A stretch of DNA of 64,000 bases from JAWXUK01 sp044432725 (GTDB lineage: Bacteria > Bacillota > Clostridia > Oscillospirales > Oscillospiraceae): positions 18,913-82,912 of the forward strand of contig JAWXUL010000011.1 in the NCBI GenBank assembly GCA_044432725.1, written 5' to 3'. The position numbers and the translations under genes were made by a program. A model generated the notes under the pieces. That model had not been told where the DNA came from, searched no databases, and worked only from the letters and a program-made list of their open reading frames with translations. The first letter of the stretch is position 1. Each line of letters begins with the position of its first letter. Below are positions 53,617 through 61,994 of this stretch, piece by piece.

Positions 53617-53982
53617 ATGTTAATCAACCAAAATGACCAAAAATTACATGAATGTATGCTTAGAACAATGACAAACATGAGCCAATCCTTTTTGTATGTA
53701 GACAAGCACGAAACAAAACCTTTTTATGCCAATGCACAAGCGATTAGAAATTTTGCTGACCAAAATGGTGAAATCGATCTAAGACGTATCTTTGGAAGGG
53801 AAGAGTCCTCTTCCTATCTACGAGATACCGTCGTAGAGCAACTGAAAATTGCTGATTATGTTATGTTACACGAGATTCCAGTCACAGACAATCGAGGTGA
53901 AGTACAGCTGTGCGAGGTTCAGACAGGCTATTCTGATGATGAAAAAAATATTATTTTCCTTGAAATATTTTATCACAATTAG
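53617..53982 (+). CDS. Stand-alone PAS-like protein
   Basis: This 121-residue protein starts at ATG 53617 behind AGGGAGA; a longer frame from 53539 lacks a ribosome site. It looks like a single PAS-like sensor: S-Q-S-F-L-Y-V-D as first strand, then N-A-Q-A-I-R-N-F, and a C-terminal sheet Y-V-M-L-H-E-I-P-V-T-D ending I-I-F-L-E-I-F-Y-H-N. No output domain is present. Its promoter has the same TAGACA box as two cyclic-di-GMP genes nearby, so it may belong to that signalling set. Partner and ligand are unknown. Confidence 0.6.
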   Translation: MLINQNDQKLHECMLRTMTNMSQSFLYVDKHETKPFYANAQAIRNFADQNGEIDLRRIFGREESSSYLRDTVVEQLKIADYVMLHEIPVTDNRGEVQLCEVQTGYSDDEKNIIFLEIFYHN

Positions 53983-54019
53983 GGAATCTTATGAGTTCAC
54001 ACGCTAGAAAAAGGCTTCT

Positions 54020-54055
54020 GGCACTACCTCATAATTCCCATTTTGAATTTTTAGC
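54020..54055. repeat. Left-end fragment of the dispersed repeat
   Basis: GGCACTACCTCATAATTCCC followed by ATTTTGAATTTT matches the left end of the copy at 7458 almost base for base. The rest of the element is not recognisable, so this is a truncated copy. Shorter GCAATACCT ends also occur at 22200 and 30558. Confidence 0.55.
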
Positions 54056-54104
54056 TTCCTTCTGCTCCCAAAGCCTCTCGTTCTATAAAAAAGATTCCCC
54101 TAAA

Positions 54105-54158
54105 GACACCTTTCAAACAAGATTTTATTTTTGTTGGAAAGGCGTCTTTTTTTCGGTA
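54105..54158 (+). terminator. Terminator downstream of the PAS-like gene
   Basis: GACACCTTTCAAACAA pairs at 14 of 16 positions with TTGTTGGAAAGGCGTC and is followed by seven Ts. Confidence 0.8.
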
Positions 54159-54244
54159 TCGCCAGCGAGATTTTCTTTCAGAAAAACAAATTGACTTTTC
54201 CACTTTTTTATTATATAATCATGTAGAAAGAGAGGGGGAAGTAG

Positions 54245-54679
54245 ATGGAACAGAATTTGTTTGCGGATATTATTGATAATATCAAAGGAACCTATATCGC
54301 TCCAAGTGGGGTGCACGGCATGGGATTATTTGCCTCTGAAGAGATGGCACAGGGCATTTGTTTGGGAGAATTGGACGGACAAGTGATGCCTTGGGCATTA
54401 TTTGATAAAATTTCTGGAAAAATGCAAGGAGAAACCTTTCAAGAGGCGTTTTTCATGGAATGGAATGCCCTTTCCAAAGATACCCTTTTAACCCGCCCTT
54501 TTCGTACAAAATATAGCTTTATCAACCATAACAGAATCCCGAATCTATGTTTGAAGACTGAACCACTTCGGGTGCTTACTTTGCAAAAAATTTCTGCTCA
54601 TGAAGAACTTTTTTTAGATTATAGAAAGGAAGATTTAAGTGATGCCTATTTACAAGGACATGGAAAAACCTACTTGTGA
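54245..54679 (+). CDS. SET-domain protein, putative lysine methyltransferase
   Basis: This 144-residue protein has the minimal SET fold. H-G-M-G-L-F-A-S-E-E-M-A-Q-G-I-C-L-G-E-L is the first S-adenosylmethionine-binding segment. F-I-N-H-N-R-I-P-N-L-C-L is the knot motif N-H-S-x-x-P-N with Ser replaced by Asn. I-S-A-H-E-E-L-F-L-D-Y is the final E-E-L-x-x-D-Y motif with catalytic Tyr. Bacterial SET proteins are uncommon; some methylate host or bacterial proteins. The next gene overlaps its 3' end by 41 bases, so they are translated together. The start follows a GAGAGGGGGAAG site. Confidence 0.85.
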   Translation: MEQNLFADIIDNIKGTYIAPSGVHGMGLFASEEMAQGICLGELDGQVMPWALFDKISGKMQGETFQEAFFMEWNALSKDTLLTRPFRTKYSFINHNRIPNLCLKTEPLRVLTLQKISAHEELFLDYRKEDLSDAYLQGHGKTYL

Positions 54680-55997
54680 TACAGTGCAATTTTTTGCCTT
54701 TACCAAGATTGGTATGGAATATCAGCTTCAGAAAAAGTTTTTTCATAAAGAATGCAAACTTGAACAACTAAAATATTTAGACAGCAAACAACCTCCAGAA
54801 TGGGTAAAGGAAAAACGGGGACTTTCTCGGATTTATGATAATCTCATAGTGCTTGACACAGAGACGCTTCAAGGAAAAGAAATCTTAACCTCATATTTTC
54901 AGGGATTTTCCTTTCCAAATGGAAAAACGGGGGCAGATTATTTCAAAAGCGAGAGTTTGAAGGAGCATTTGCTCTATGATTTCAAGCTAAAATCCTTTAT
55001 GCACAGCATAGAGTTTTCCTTTGCTCTGCCAGAAATCACTGAAAAAAAAGCAGTGATTTTAAAAGACTCACAAGGAAATGAAGTGGATTTTTATAACTGT
55101 GTACGGAATGCTATCGTGGACACTGGAGAGAATCAAAATCGACAGTTCATTGAACATTCTCAAAATGCATCTTATAAAACCATAAAAGAAGTGGTACATT
55201 CAGTTTATCAACTTCAAATTCCAGATCTTATCACACGGATAAACAGCGGAAATATCACTGTTGTCACAGTACACGACGGCAGTCAAGAGATGGTGGAAGA
55301 AAGTTTACTTGAAACCAACAAACTGGCTGAGCGAATCGAATATTTCAATGATTTAATCCACTTAAATGACTGTACCTGTAGTTTTAATGGAAGATTCCAA
55401 ACCATAATCACACAAAAAAGGGACAAGCAGTTTCATTTTCTGCCCATTACCTATCAGGCTCAATTTGTATGGAGTTATCTTGACACCATGGAAGAATTGA
55501 TAGAAAATCTGAATGTAGAACGGCAAGGATACAAACAGTTTACTTTAACAGAAAACCATAAAGGACTGATTAGTTCTATGGTGGAAAAAATCCAAATTTT
55601 GTCTTATCAAAACGAGATATTTAAAAAAAGTATCGAAAACGAATATGACCTTGTTTATAAAAAATTTGAATTCTCTTGGCAACTAGAAACAACCATGCTG
55701 GCGAAAAAGGAATTCATTGCCCATCTAAACGACTATTTAAGTCGTGTGCAGATGGAGGAAAGCGAGGAACTGGCAGAAAAGCAAAATAAAATTTTATACA
55801 TCATTTCTTTACTCCAAGTGTTGGCGTTTATTAGTATCTGGGGGGACTTTTTGTCTCTGATCAGCGACTATGGTGGCCCAGCCATCGATATGGAGGAAAT
55901 CAGTCATACCATTGGTTTGGTGAATACAACCTTGCCCTTAGTGCTGATTGGTGTTTCCTGTTTGCTTTTGGTTGTAGGGTTTAAGTCAAAGAAATAA
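54639..55997 (+). CDS. Unrecognised protein with two C-terminal membrane helices (CorA-like layout)
   Basis: This 452-residue protein starts at GTG 54639 or ATG 54642 with AGAAAGGAAG upstream, inside the SET gene. Residues 1-230 look soluble and mixed alpha/beta. About 230-385 is helical with long charged helices. Two membrane helices close the protein (about 387-407 and 428-447). A long helix followed by two terminal membrane helices is the layout of CorA-type channels, but the G-M-N signature is absent, so transport is only a guess. It forms a two-gene unit with the SET methyltransferase, which may modify it. No family is named with confidence. Confidence 0.7.
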   Translation: MMPIYKDMEKPTCDTVQFFAFTKIGMEYQLQKKFFHKECKLEQLKYLDSKQPPEWVKEKRGLSRIYDNLIVLDTETLQGKEILTSYFQGFSFPNGKTGADYFKSESLKEHLLYDFKLKSFMHSIEFSFALPEITEKKAVILKDSQGNEVDFYNCVRNAIVDTGENQNRQFIEHSQNASYKTIKEVVHSVYQLQIPDLITRINSGNITVVTVHDGSQEMVEESLLETNKLAERIEYFNDLIHLNDCTCSFNGRFQTIITQKRDKQFHFLPITYQAQFVWSYLDTMEELIENLNVERQGYKQFTLTENHKGLISSMVEKIQILSYQNEIFKKSIENEYDLVYKKFEFSWQLETTMLAKKEFIAHLNDYLSRVQMEESEELAEKQNKILYIISLLQVLAFISIWGDFLSLISDYGGPAIDMEEISHTIGLVNTTLPLVLIGVSCLLLVVGFKSKK

Positions 55998-55998
55998 A

Positions 55999-56047
55999 AT
56001 ATCCCCACCAAAGAAGATTTTTGAATCTACTTTGGTGGGGATTGTTA
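55999..56047. terminator. Bidirectional terminator between convergent genes
   Basis: ATCCCCACCAAAG pairs with CTTTGGTGGGGAT in a strong stem three bases after the stop at 55997. The leftward DUF308 gene ends just beyond it. Confidence 0.82.
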
Positions 56048-56060
56048 GATTAGGGTTTAT

Positions 56061-56591
56061 TTATTCCTCTAAATTGATGACCTTAGGTTTATCCATATTA
56101 AGGGTGGCAAACAAAATCGTTAAGCCAATCCTCACAACATGATAGCCCATAAATAAGTCAATCACTCTGGCAGCAGCACTTTGGAAAATCAATCCAGCAA
56201 GTCCGATGACAAAGGAAAATATGCCAATAATCAAGGTATGCATATTAGGATTACCTTTTTTAATCGACAGATAGCCAAGGATACATTCGATCAGACCAGA
56301 TACCATAATGCCCCCTGCCACCAAATAAACAACAATCACAGTGGTAAGAGTTTGTAAAGAATCTGTGACTAAAAGGACAATTCCTAAAATTGTGGTAACA
56401 ATACCGATGATTACTTTACTACGATTAGGGTTTCCCTTTCTCAGTCCATCGAAAAGCATGGACAAACCATTACATAACAAGACAATTCCAATCATCCAGT
56501 CAATAATTTCAAAAGTCTGGAATGGATTGAACATAATGCTAATCCCGAAAATAGTGACTAGAAAACCTGTCACCGTACCGAATAATTTCAT
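56061..56591 (-). CDS. DUF308/HdeD-family membrane protein
   Basis: This 176-residue protein has six predicted membrane helices arranged as repeated two-helix units, for example M-I-G-I-V-L-L-C-N-G-L-S and T-I-L-G-I-V-L-L-V-T, which is the DUF308/HdeD pattern. HdeD in enterobacteria is linked to acid resistance; that role is not shown for Firmicutes members. It is preceded by a 41-residue membrane peptide gene in the same transcript. The start is supported by AAAAGGAG. Confidence 0.85.
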   Translation of the reverse strand: MKLFGTVTGFLVTIFGISIMFNPFQTFEIIDWMIGIVLLCNGLSMLFDGLRKGNPNRSKVIIGIVTTILGIVLLVTDSLQTLTTVIVVYLVAGGIMVSGLIECILGYLSIKKGNPNMHTLIIGIFSFVIGLAGLIFQSAAARVIDLFMGYHVVRIGLTILFATLNMDKPKVINLEE

Positions 56592-56606
56592 GAAGAGTTT
56601 CTCCTT

Positions 56607-56732
56607 TTAATCTGTACAACACTGCTCAGCGTTTTTTTGTGCGAAAAAACAAAGGGTTAAAATGCCAATCCCTAGCAAAAACAAAGCCCCAAAAGGACAA
56701 AGTCTTTTGATATTTCCATTACACTGTTTCAT
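56607..56732 (-). CDS. Small 41-residue membrane protein
   Basis: A short frame starts at ATG 56732 behind AGAGGTGATAAA and stops 15 bases before the DUF308 start. It encodes a Cys-rich peptide: three Cys in the first 30 residues, one hydrophobic helix (about 13-31), and a C-terminal C-C-T-D. A promoter (56879-56907) and ribosome site support it as a real gene. The function is unknown; the spacing suggests a companion of the DUF308 protein. Confidence 0.65.
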   Translation of the reverse strand: MKQCNGNIKRLCPFGALFLLGIGILTLCFFAQKNAEQCCTD

Positions 56733-56878
56733 TTTATCACCTCTTTCAGATTTTTTTTGATCCCCAAAATTTTCTGTTGGGAATTTCTAACGGAAACTCT
56801 AACGTCAAATGAAACTTAAAAAATGGTGATATTTCCAGTTTTTAGATTCCACTAAGTAAAGTGTCCTTTTCTATGATA

Positions 56879-56907
56879 AGTATACCATAAAAATGACAGA
56901 AAAACAA
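56879..56907 (-). promoter_or_regulatory. Promoter of the small membrane protein-DUF308 operon
   Basis: On the minus strand TTGTTT and TATACT are 17 bases apart, about 145 bases before the small gene's start. Confidence 0.55.
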
Positions 56908-57064
56908 GAGGGAAATTACTTTTAATCTATTTTTTAGATAACGAAAGTCAATCATGATTCCTCTTGAAAGAAAAGCCAAAAACTCAAAGAGAAAGAGAAT
57001 CAGGATATCATTGCCAAAAAAGGCTCCATTGACGTTTTTTTCTATAAAATTTTCAAAAATACTA

Positions 57065-57093
57065 TAGACAACTTCTTCCTTTTGTGGTATAGT
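57065..57093 (+). promoter_or_regulatory. Promoter TAGACA-N17-TATAGT of GGDEF-EAL gene 2
   Basis: TAGACA at 57065 and TATAGT at 57088 lie 17 bases apart; the TTTGTGGTATAGT stretch is identical to that before the paralog at 34606. Confidence 0.65.
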
Positions 57094-57135
57094 GAAAGTT
57101 GATATATTACGTCGAAAGGGGTTGCAAAAAATAAG

Positions 57136-59232
57136 ATGGAAAATCAGTGGAAATTGATCCTAGAAAACCATAAAAATCCATGTTTCGTCGCAGATCCTAT
57201 CACAAATCTCTTGCTTTATGTCAACAATGAATACATGAAATTATTGCCTCCTGGAGAAGAAGCTGTAGGACGAAAGTTTTTTGAAGTCATCGAAAACGAA
57301 AACGCAGTGGAATCAGAAGATATCATTCTTGATTGGAGTAACCAAGAAGTCATCAGACGAAAAGTAGATAATCGAAGGTTGAACCTCAGCTTCATTGCAG
57401 AGCTCACCTTTTTACAAGGGGAGAAAGTCATTATCGGGATTTTAATCGCCTCTAAAAGCAGTGAAACAGTGATTTCGGCATTTGAATCAGCCATGTCAAA
57501 GTGCATGGATATTTACAGTGGTGCCTCTGATTTTGTCCTTCCCTCTTTTATGGAATTGCTTTGTGACTTTTATGGTGCTGAATGTAGCCATGTCTGTCAG
57601 TATGATCACAGAACCAAAACCCTTACCTCTGTTTCTCAATGGTGCGATACCCACGCCTCTTGCGAGAGCAAAGGCAGTGACAAGCACCTAGGAAAGAATA
57701 AAATAGATGCCTCTTGCTTTATGGATTGGCTCCAAAAAGAGGAGAAAAATGGGATACTGATGTTGGACAGTCAAGGCACTCATTACCCCAAAGGCTCAGC
57801 ACAAGAAAATATCCTTACCTGTTTTCAGGCAAAAAATCTGACCCTTGCCATCATCGAAAATACACAAGGAAAGATTCTGGGCATTGTGGTGCTATCAGAC
57901 CGAAAACACTTCAGCCCTGTGTTTGACTCTCGCTTATTGGTTACCATCAGCCACTTCGTGGCACAAGATGTAACGAAAACTGCCATAGATTCTTCCTTGT
58001 TCGCATTACATCACCGTGACCCATTGACAGGCTTGCTCAATCGCTCTGCTTATGCCAAAGAAATGGAAAAAATAAAAGAGTCTTCTCCAAAAACCATTGG
58101 TGTTATTTCTGTGAATATCAACGGCTTAAAGGGAATCAACACTGCCTATGGCAATGAAGTAGGGGATAATCAAGTCAAAAAATCAGCCAACAAAGTGAAA
58201 TCACATTTCGGCTTTACCATTTTTCGTATGTCAGGTGACGAATTTATTGGATTCTCCTATGATTGTCAAAAAGAAGCCTTGGAAAAACAAGTTTTTTCCC
58301 TGTTAAATCAAATGCGCTTAGAAGAAAACGTGGACTTTTCTTTGGGATATAGCTTTGGTGAAGGAAACTTTGAAATAGAAGCTCTCCTCCGAGAAGCAGA
58401 TGTACTGATGTACATCAACAAACAAGAATTTTATGCCAACAAACGAGAGTTTCAAGGAATGAAGGATAATATCCTGACAGAATTGCTCACTTACTTGCAA
58501 AATGACGAATTTATGATCTATTTACAGCCACAGGTCAAGCTAAAAGATGGCTCGCTGGCTGGTGCCGAGGCACTGATCCGTAGATTCGATAAAACAAACC
58601 AAAAAATGGTGTTTCCAGATCAATTTATATCAATGTATGAACAAAATTTGGTGATACGTCATTTGGATCTCTTTGTGGTGGAACAGGTTTGTATCTTGTT
58701 AGCCCTCTGGAAAAAAGAGGGGAAAGAAATTCCGATTTCCGTCAACTTAAGCCGTGTCACCTTACAAGAATATGGAATTGTGGATCTCATCATGGAAATT
58801 TGCGATCGTTACCAAGTACCACACCACCTTCTGGTCATAGAAGTGACAGAACGAGTGGGCTTGCTTGAAAATAATGTCGCCTCTGCTTTGGTGTTAGCCT
58901 TTAAAACCAATGGATTCAATATATCACTAGATGATTTTGGCTGTGCCTATTCTAATATTGTCACCTTAGCACAAATAGATGTGGACGAAGTAAAAATAGA
59001 TAAAAGTTTAGTGGATGAGCTGACAACCAATGAAAAAAATCACATTCTAGTGAAAAATGTTTTGACGATGTGTAACGAGTTAGAAGGTGCCTCTACTCTG
59101 GCAGAAGGGATTGAAAATGAAGCCCAAGCCAAATTGCTCTACGAATTGGGCTGCCATCTAGGGCAAGGATACTACTACGCGCGTCCCATGCCAGTGAATG
59201 ACTTTGTGTTAAAATATTTAAAAAACACTTAA
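57136..59232 (+). CDS. PAS-GAF-GGDEF(degenerate)-EAL cyclic-di-GMP phosphodiesterase, paralog 2
   Basis: This 698-residue protein is a full-length paralog of the one at 34606-36702, with the same domain order and nearly the same length of every domain. The GGDEF motif is S-G-D-E-F (366-370), again with Ser for the first Gly. The EAL domain is intact: E-A-L at 478-480, V-N-L-S, E-V-T-E, D-D-F-G, D-K-S, A-E-G-I-E and G-Q-G-Y. The GAF domain differs most between the two, with an extra His/Cys-rich stretch here, so they may sense different ligands. A chemoreceptor gene follows after 116 bases. Confidence 0.93.
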   Translation: MENQWKLILENHKNPCFVADPITNLLLYVNNEYMKLLPPGEEAVGRKFFEVIENENAVESEDIILDWSNQEVIRRKVDNRRLNLSFIAELTFLQGEKVIIGILIASKSSETVISAFESAMSKCMDIYSGASDFVLPSFMELLCDFYGAECSHVCQYDHRTKTLTSVSQWCDTHASCESKGSDKHLGKNKIDASCFMDWLQKEEKNGILMLDSQGTHYPKGSAQENILTCFQAKNLTLAIIENTQGKILGIVVLSDRKHFSPVFDSRLLVTISHFVAQDVTKTAIDSSLFALHHRDPLTGLLNRSAYAKEMEKIKESSPKTIGVISVNINGLKGINTAYGNEVGDNQVKKSANKVKSHFGFTIFRMSGDEFIGFSYDCQKEALEKQVFSLLNQMRLEENVDFSLGYSFGEGNFEIEALLREADVLMYINKQEFYANKREFQGMKDNILTELLTYLQNDEFMIYLQPQVKLKDGSLAGAEALIRRFDKTNQKMVFPDQFISMYEQNLVIRHLDLFVVEQVCILLALWKKEGKEIPISVNLSRVTLQEYGIVDLIMEICDRYQVPHHLLVIEVTERVGLLENNVASALVLAFKTNGFNISLDDFGCAYSNIVTLAQIDVDEVKIDKSLVDELTTNEKNHILVKNVLTMCNELEGASTLAEGIENEAQAKLLYELGCHLGQGYYYARPMPVNDFVLKYLKNT

Positions 59233-59348
59233 AGAACAAGAAGAATAAGTGAAAGAAATCCCCCAGTTTATGTTCAATGAACCCGTATTAACTCAAAAAC
59301 TTCCCTTGTAAAGGAAATATAAATGATTCACCCAAGAAGGAGAAAACA

Positions 59349-61340
59349 ATGAAAATTTCTAAAGGAAAAAATAAATTTGTATCCATTCAAAAGCAATTAG
59401 TCGCCAGAAATACCCGATATATGTGTGGACTTAGTTTTGTAATGTTGCTACTGATTATATCCACAGCCACTTTGTTGACACAGGATACATTAAAATTAAC
59501 AATGACACAAATTGCAGAAAATGGTGCCCACAATTTAACCAATCAAATCAATACCTACACACTTTGTATGAATGGCATCAGCGATAGCCCCTATTTTGCA
59601 AATCCAGCGGCAAATCGTGATCAAGTGGTGGCACGTCTGCAAACAAAAACAGAAACCTATTGGGCATTTACCTCCTTTATTGATTTGGATGGGAATGACT
59701 ACATGACAGGGGAAAATCATAGTGGCAAAGATTTTTTCAATCGCCCCTTGTCCAGTAGTGATACCTATGTTTCCTCCCCACAATACCGAGATGATGGATA
59801 TTATTTCATATTTTCAGTGGCAGCTAAATATAATGATGAAGTCATTGGTGTTTTTTACATGATATCGAACTATGAGTATTTTGCGAGCCTTCTGGATAGC
59901 ACAACAGTGGGAGAAACAGGAAAAACTTACGTGGTAACCAAATCTGACAAAGTCATTATTGACGAGGATATCGGTACAGGGATTCAAGTTGGCGCAAGCA
60001 ATCACCTGAATAAAAATGAAAGCCAATTAGAAATGGAAAAAACAGCCGAAAGTGGAGAGGTAGGTTTTTCCAACTATTGGGGAGAGACCAGCAACCGTGT
60101 GGCAGGTTATGCCCCTGTGGCAGGAACAGATGATTGGATTTTAATCACCACAGCGGACAGCAACGAATTTCTGAAAAACTTTACCATTGTCATGGGCTTT
60201 GCTGTCTTTGTGGCTATATTTTCGGTCTGTTTGTGTGTCTATCTCAATATACGAAGCATCAAAAAGTTCATTGTGCCCATTAACCAATGTGTGGACCGTA
60301 TTGTCACCCTAGCAAAAGGGGATGTGTACTCTCCTGTACCAGCCATTACCAGCAGAAATGAAGCAGGGCTTCTGGCAAAAGGGACAGAAGACATCGTGGG
60401 TTCCATTGCTCAGATTTTAAAAGACGAGGAAAACTTGCTCCAATCTATGGCAAATGGTGATTTCACAAAAGAAAGTCATTGTCCCGAAGCCTATGTGGGA
60501 GATTTTGCAGTGCTTTTAAGTTCTTTGACTTTAATCAAAGGCAAACTCAACAGAACGCTGACCGAAATATCCCACTCTTCTACCCAAGTAAATGGCGCAG
60601 CCGGAATCGTCTCTATGTCTGCTTGCAATCTTGCCGAAGGCACAGCACAACAAGAAACCTCTGCCCGTCAATTAGTCAAAGCATTTTCTATCATCACTGA
60701 AGAGGTTGAAAATTCTTCCACACGTGCCACAGCTATCCGAGATGGTATCAAGCGGACAGGGGAAGAAGTCCATTTAGGTCAGACACAACTCAACGAATTA
60801 GTCCTTGCCATGGAGGATATTTCAGAGTCTGCACAAAAAATCGAAGATATTATCAAAGGCATCGAAGCCATTGCCTTCCAAACAAACATTCTTGCCCTTA
60901 ACGCCTCCGTGGAAGCAGCCAGAGCAGGAACCTCTGGTCGAGGCTTTGCTGTGGTGGCAGATGAAGTGCGTAACCTTTCCATTCGATCTACTTCCCATGT
61001 GGAAGCAACAGCAGGACTTGTGGATGTGACCATCAGAGCCATTGAAAATGGTAGAAAAATTGTCCAAAGCACCTCAGAAAACATGAACAATATCGTAGCA
61101 GAAGTGGAAAATGCTGTGGAAGGCACAAGAGAAATTTCAGAGGCAATGGAACGTCAGTCCAGCGCAGTCCTCACCATCGGCAAAAGTATGGAGGAAATTT
61201 CTGTTGTCATTGAAAACACCTCTGCCACATCCGAGGAAAGTGCATCCACAAGTGAAGAATTGTCTGCCTTTGCTGATAGCTTGCAAACAATGGTAGCAGA
61301 GTTTAAATTAAAAGAAGACACTTTTGGTTCCAAAAAGTAA
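59349..61340 (+). CDS. Methyl-accepting chemotaxis protein with dCache sensor
   Basis: This 663-residue receptor has an N-terminal helix (about 27-45) and an extracellular Cache-type domain (about 55-275) with D-G-Y-Y-F-I-F-S-V-A and W-I-L-I-T-T-A. A second helix lies at about 280-302, then a HAMP domain. The signalling domain has the hairpin tip I-E-A-I-A-F-Q-T-N-I-L-A-L-N-A-S-V-E-A-A-R-A-G and flanking methylation helices. dCache domains commonly bind amino acids or other small metabolites. Its presence implies motility or related surface behaviour. The adjacent GGDEF-EAL phosphodiesterase suggests coupling of chemotaxis and cyclic di-GMP. The start follows AGAAGGAGAA. Confidence 0.95.
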   Translation: MKISKGKNKFVSIQKQLVARNTRYMCGLSFVMLLLIISTATLLTQDTLKLTMTQIAENGAHNLTNQINTYTLCMNGISDSPYFANPAANRDQVVARLQTKTETYWAFTSFIDLDGNDYMTGENHSGKDFFNRPLSSSDTYVSSPQYRDDGYYFIFSVAAKYNDEVIGVFYMISNYEYFASLLDSTTVGETGKTYVVTKSDKVIIDEDIGTGIQVGASNHLNKNESQLEMEKTAESGEVGFSNYWGETSNRVAGYAPVAGTDDWILITTADSNEFLKNFTIVMGFAVFVAIFSVCLCVYLNIRSIKKFIVPINQCVDRIVTLAKGDVYSPVPAITSRNEAGLLAKGTEDIVGSIAQILKDEENLLQSMANGDFTKESHCPEAYVGDFAVLLSSLTLIKGKLNRTLTEISHSSTQVNGAAGIVSMSACNLAEGTAQQETSARQLVKAFSIITEEVENSSTRATAIRDGIKRTGEEVHLGQTQLNELVLAMEDISESAQKIEDIIKGIEAIAFQTNILALNASVEAARAGTSGRGFAVVADEVRNLSIRSTSHVEATAGLVDVTIRAIENGRKIVQSTSENMNNIVAEVENAVEGTREISEAMERQSSAVLTIGKSMEEISVVIENTSATSEESASTSEELSAFADSLQTMVAEFKLKEDTFGSKK

Positions 61341-61430
61341 AAAGTCAGTCAATGACTTTCTGCGAAAGAAAGAGAAAGCCAAAAGAAAAGGGATTCATTT
61401 TGTTTCCCAAAGAAAATGAGGTAATCATTC

Positions 61431-61793
61431 ATGGAAGAACGTAAAAAACCAACTGTTCCCAGTTTCCTTTTGGGACAATTAGAAGCAACCTTACAATTAT
61501 TAGAAGAAGACGTGAAACAGCACGAAAATCCAAATGATAATTCTATCACCGTTGCAGAAACCTATTTCAATGATTTTATCGAAAATCCTGAATCAACCTT
61601 GGCAAAGATTGAAGCAAAACTCGCTCCAGAACGTGAGCGCTTGGCACATCCAGATAAAATAAAGCTGATCCGAGAAATGAAACTGATTTACAAAATCAAA
61701 GACCAATATACCATGACAAATGAACATTTAAACGAAGATGAATTTTTCAAAGGGTACTATCAGCAAATCAAAAAATATTATAATCTGGATTAG
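61431..61793 (+). CDS. Small acidic helical protein, unrecognised
   Basis: This 120-residue soluble protein has a TGAGG ribosome site. It is mostly helical and charged, with S-F-L-L-G-Q-L-E-A-T-L-Q-L-L-E-E-D near the start and Q-Q-I-K-K-Y-Y-N-L-D at the end. No domain is recognised. It follows the chemoreceptor after 90 bases and may be cotranscribed. Confidence 0.6.
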   Translation: MEERKKPTVPSFLLGQLEATLQLLEEDVKQHENPNDNSITVAETYFNDFIENPESTLAKIEAKLAPERERLAHPDKIKLIREMKLIYKIKDQYTMTNEHLNEDEFFKGYYQQIKKYYNLD

Positions 61794-61869
61794 TGATAAA
61801 ACTGGACAGAAATGAGTATCTATGAAGAAAGAAACCTTGGATCATGTCTCTCTTCGGATACTTCTAACA

Positions 61870-61926
61870 AAAGCAGAAAATTTCCTCCTAATCCGCAGCG
61901 GGATAGGGGAATTTTCTGCTCATTTA
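61870..61926. terminator. Hairpin between the acidic protein and Sel1 genes
   Basis: AGCAGAAAATTTCC pairs with GGGGAATTTTCTGCT, with further imperfect pairing (CTAATCC/GGGATAG) extending the stem inward. The T-run is weak (CATTTATG), so it may be a terminator of the upstream unit or a leader element of the Sel1 gene. Confidence 0.5.
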
Positions 61927-61994
61927 TGAGCAAAGAAGCACCTGAAAAGCACCTTGTTTTTTAAAGTTTGCAATATCATGAAGGAGAAAAACTT

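Larger units (their letters stand above)
56733..57135. other. Divergent promoter region between the DUF308 operon and GGDEF-EAL gene 2
   Basis: No gene is seen in these 400 bases. Each direction has a promoter with a 17-base spacer, listed separately. No repeat or riboswitch was recognised. Confidence 0.6.
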
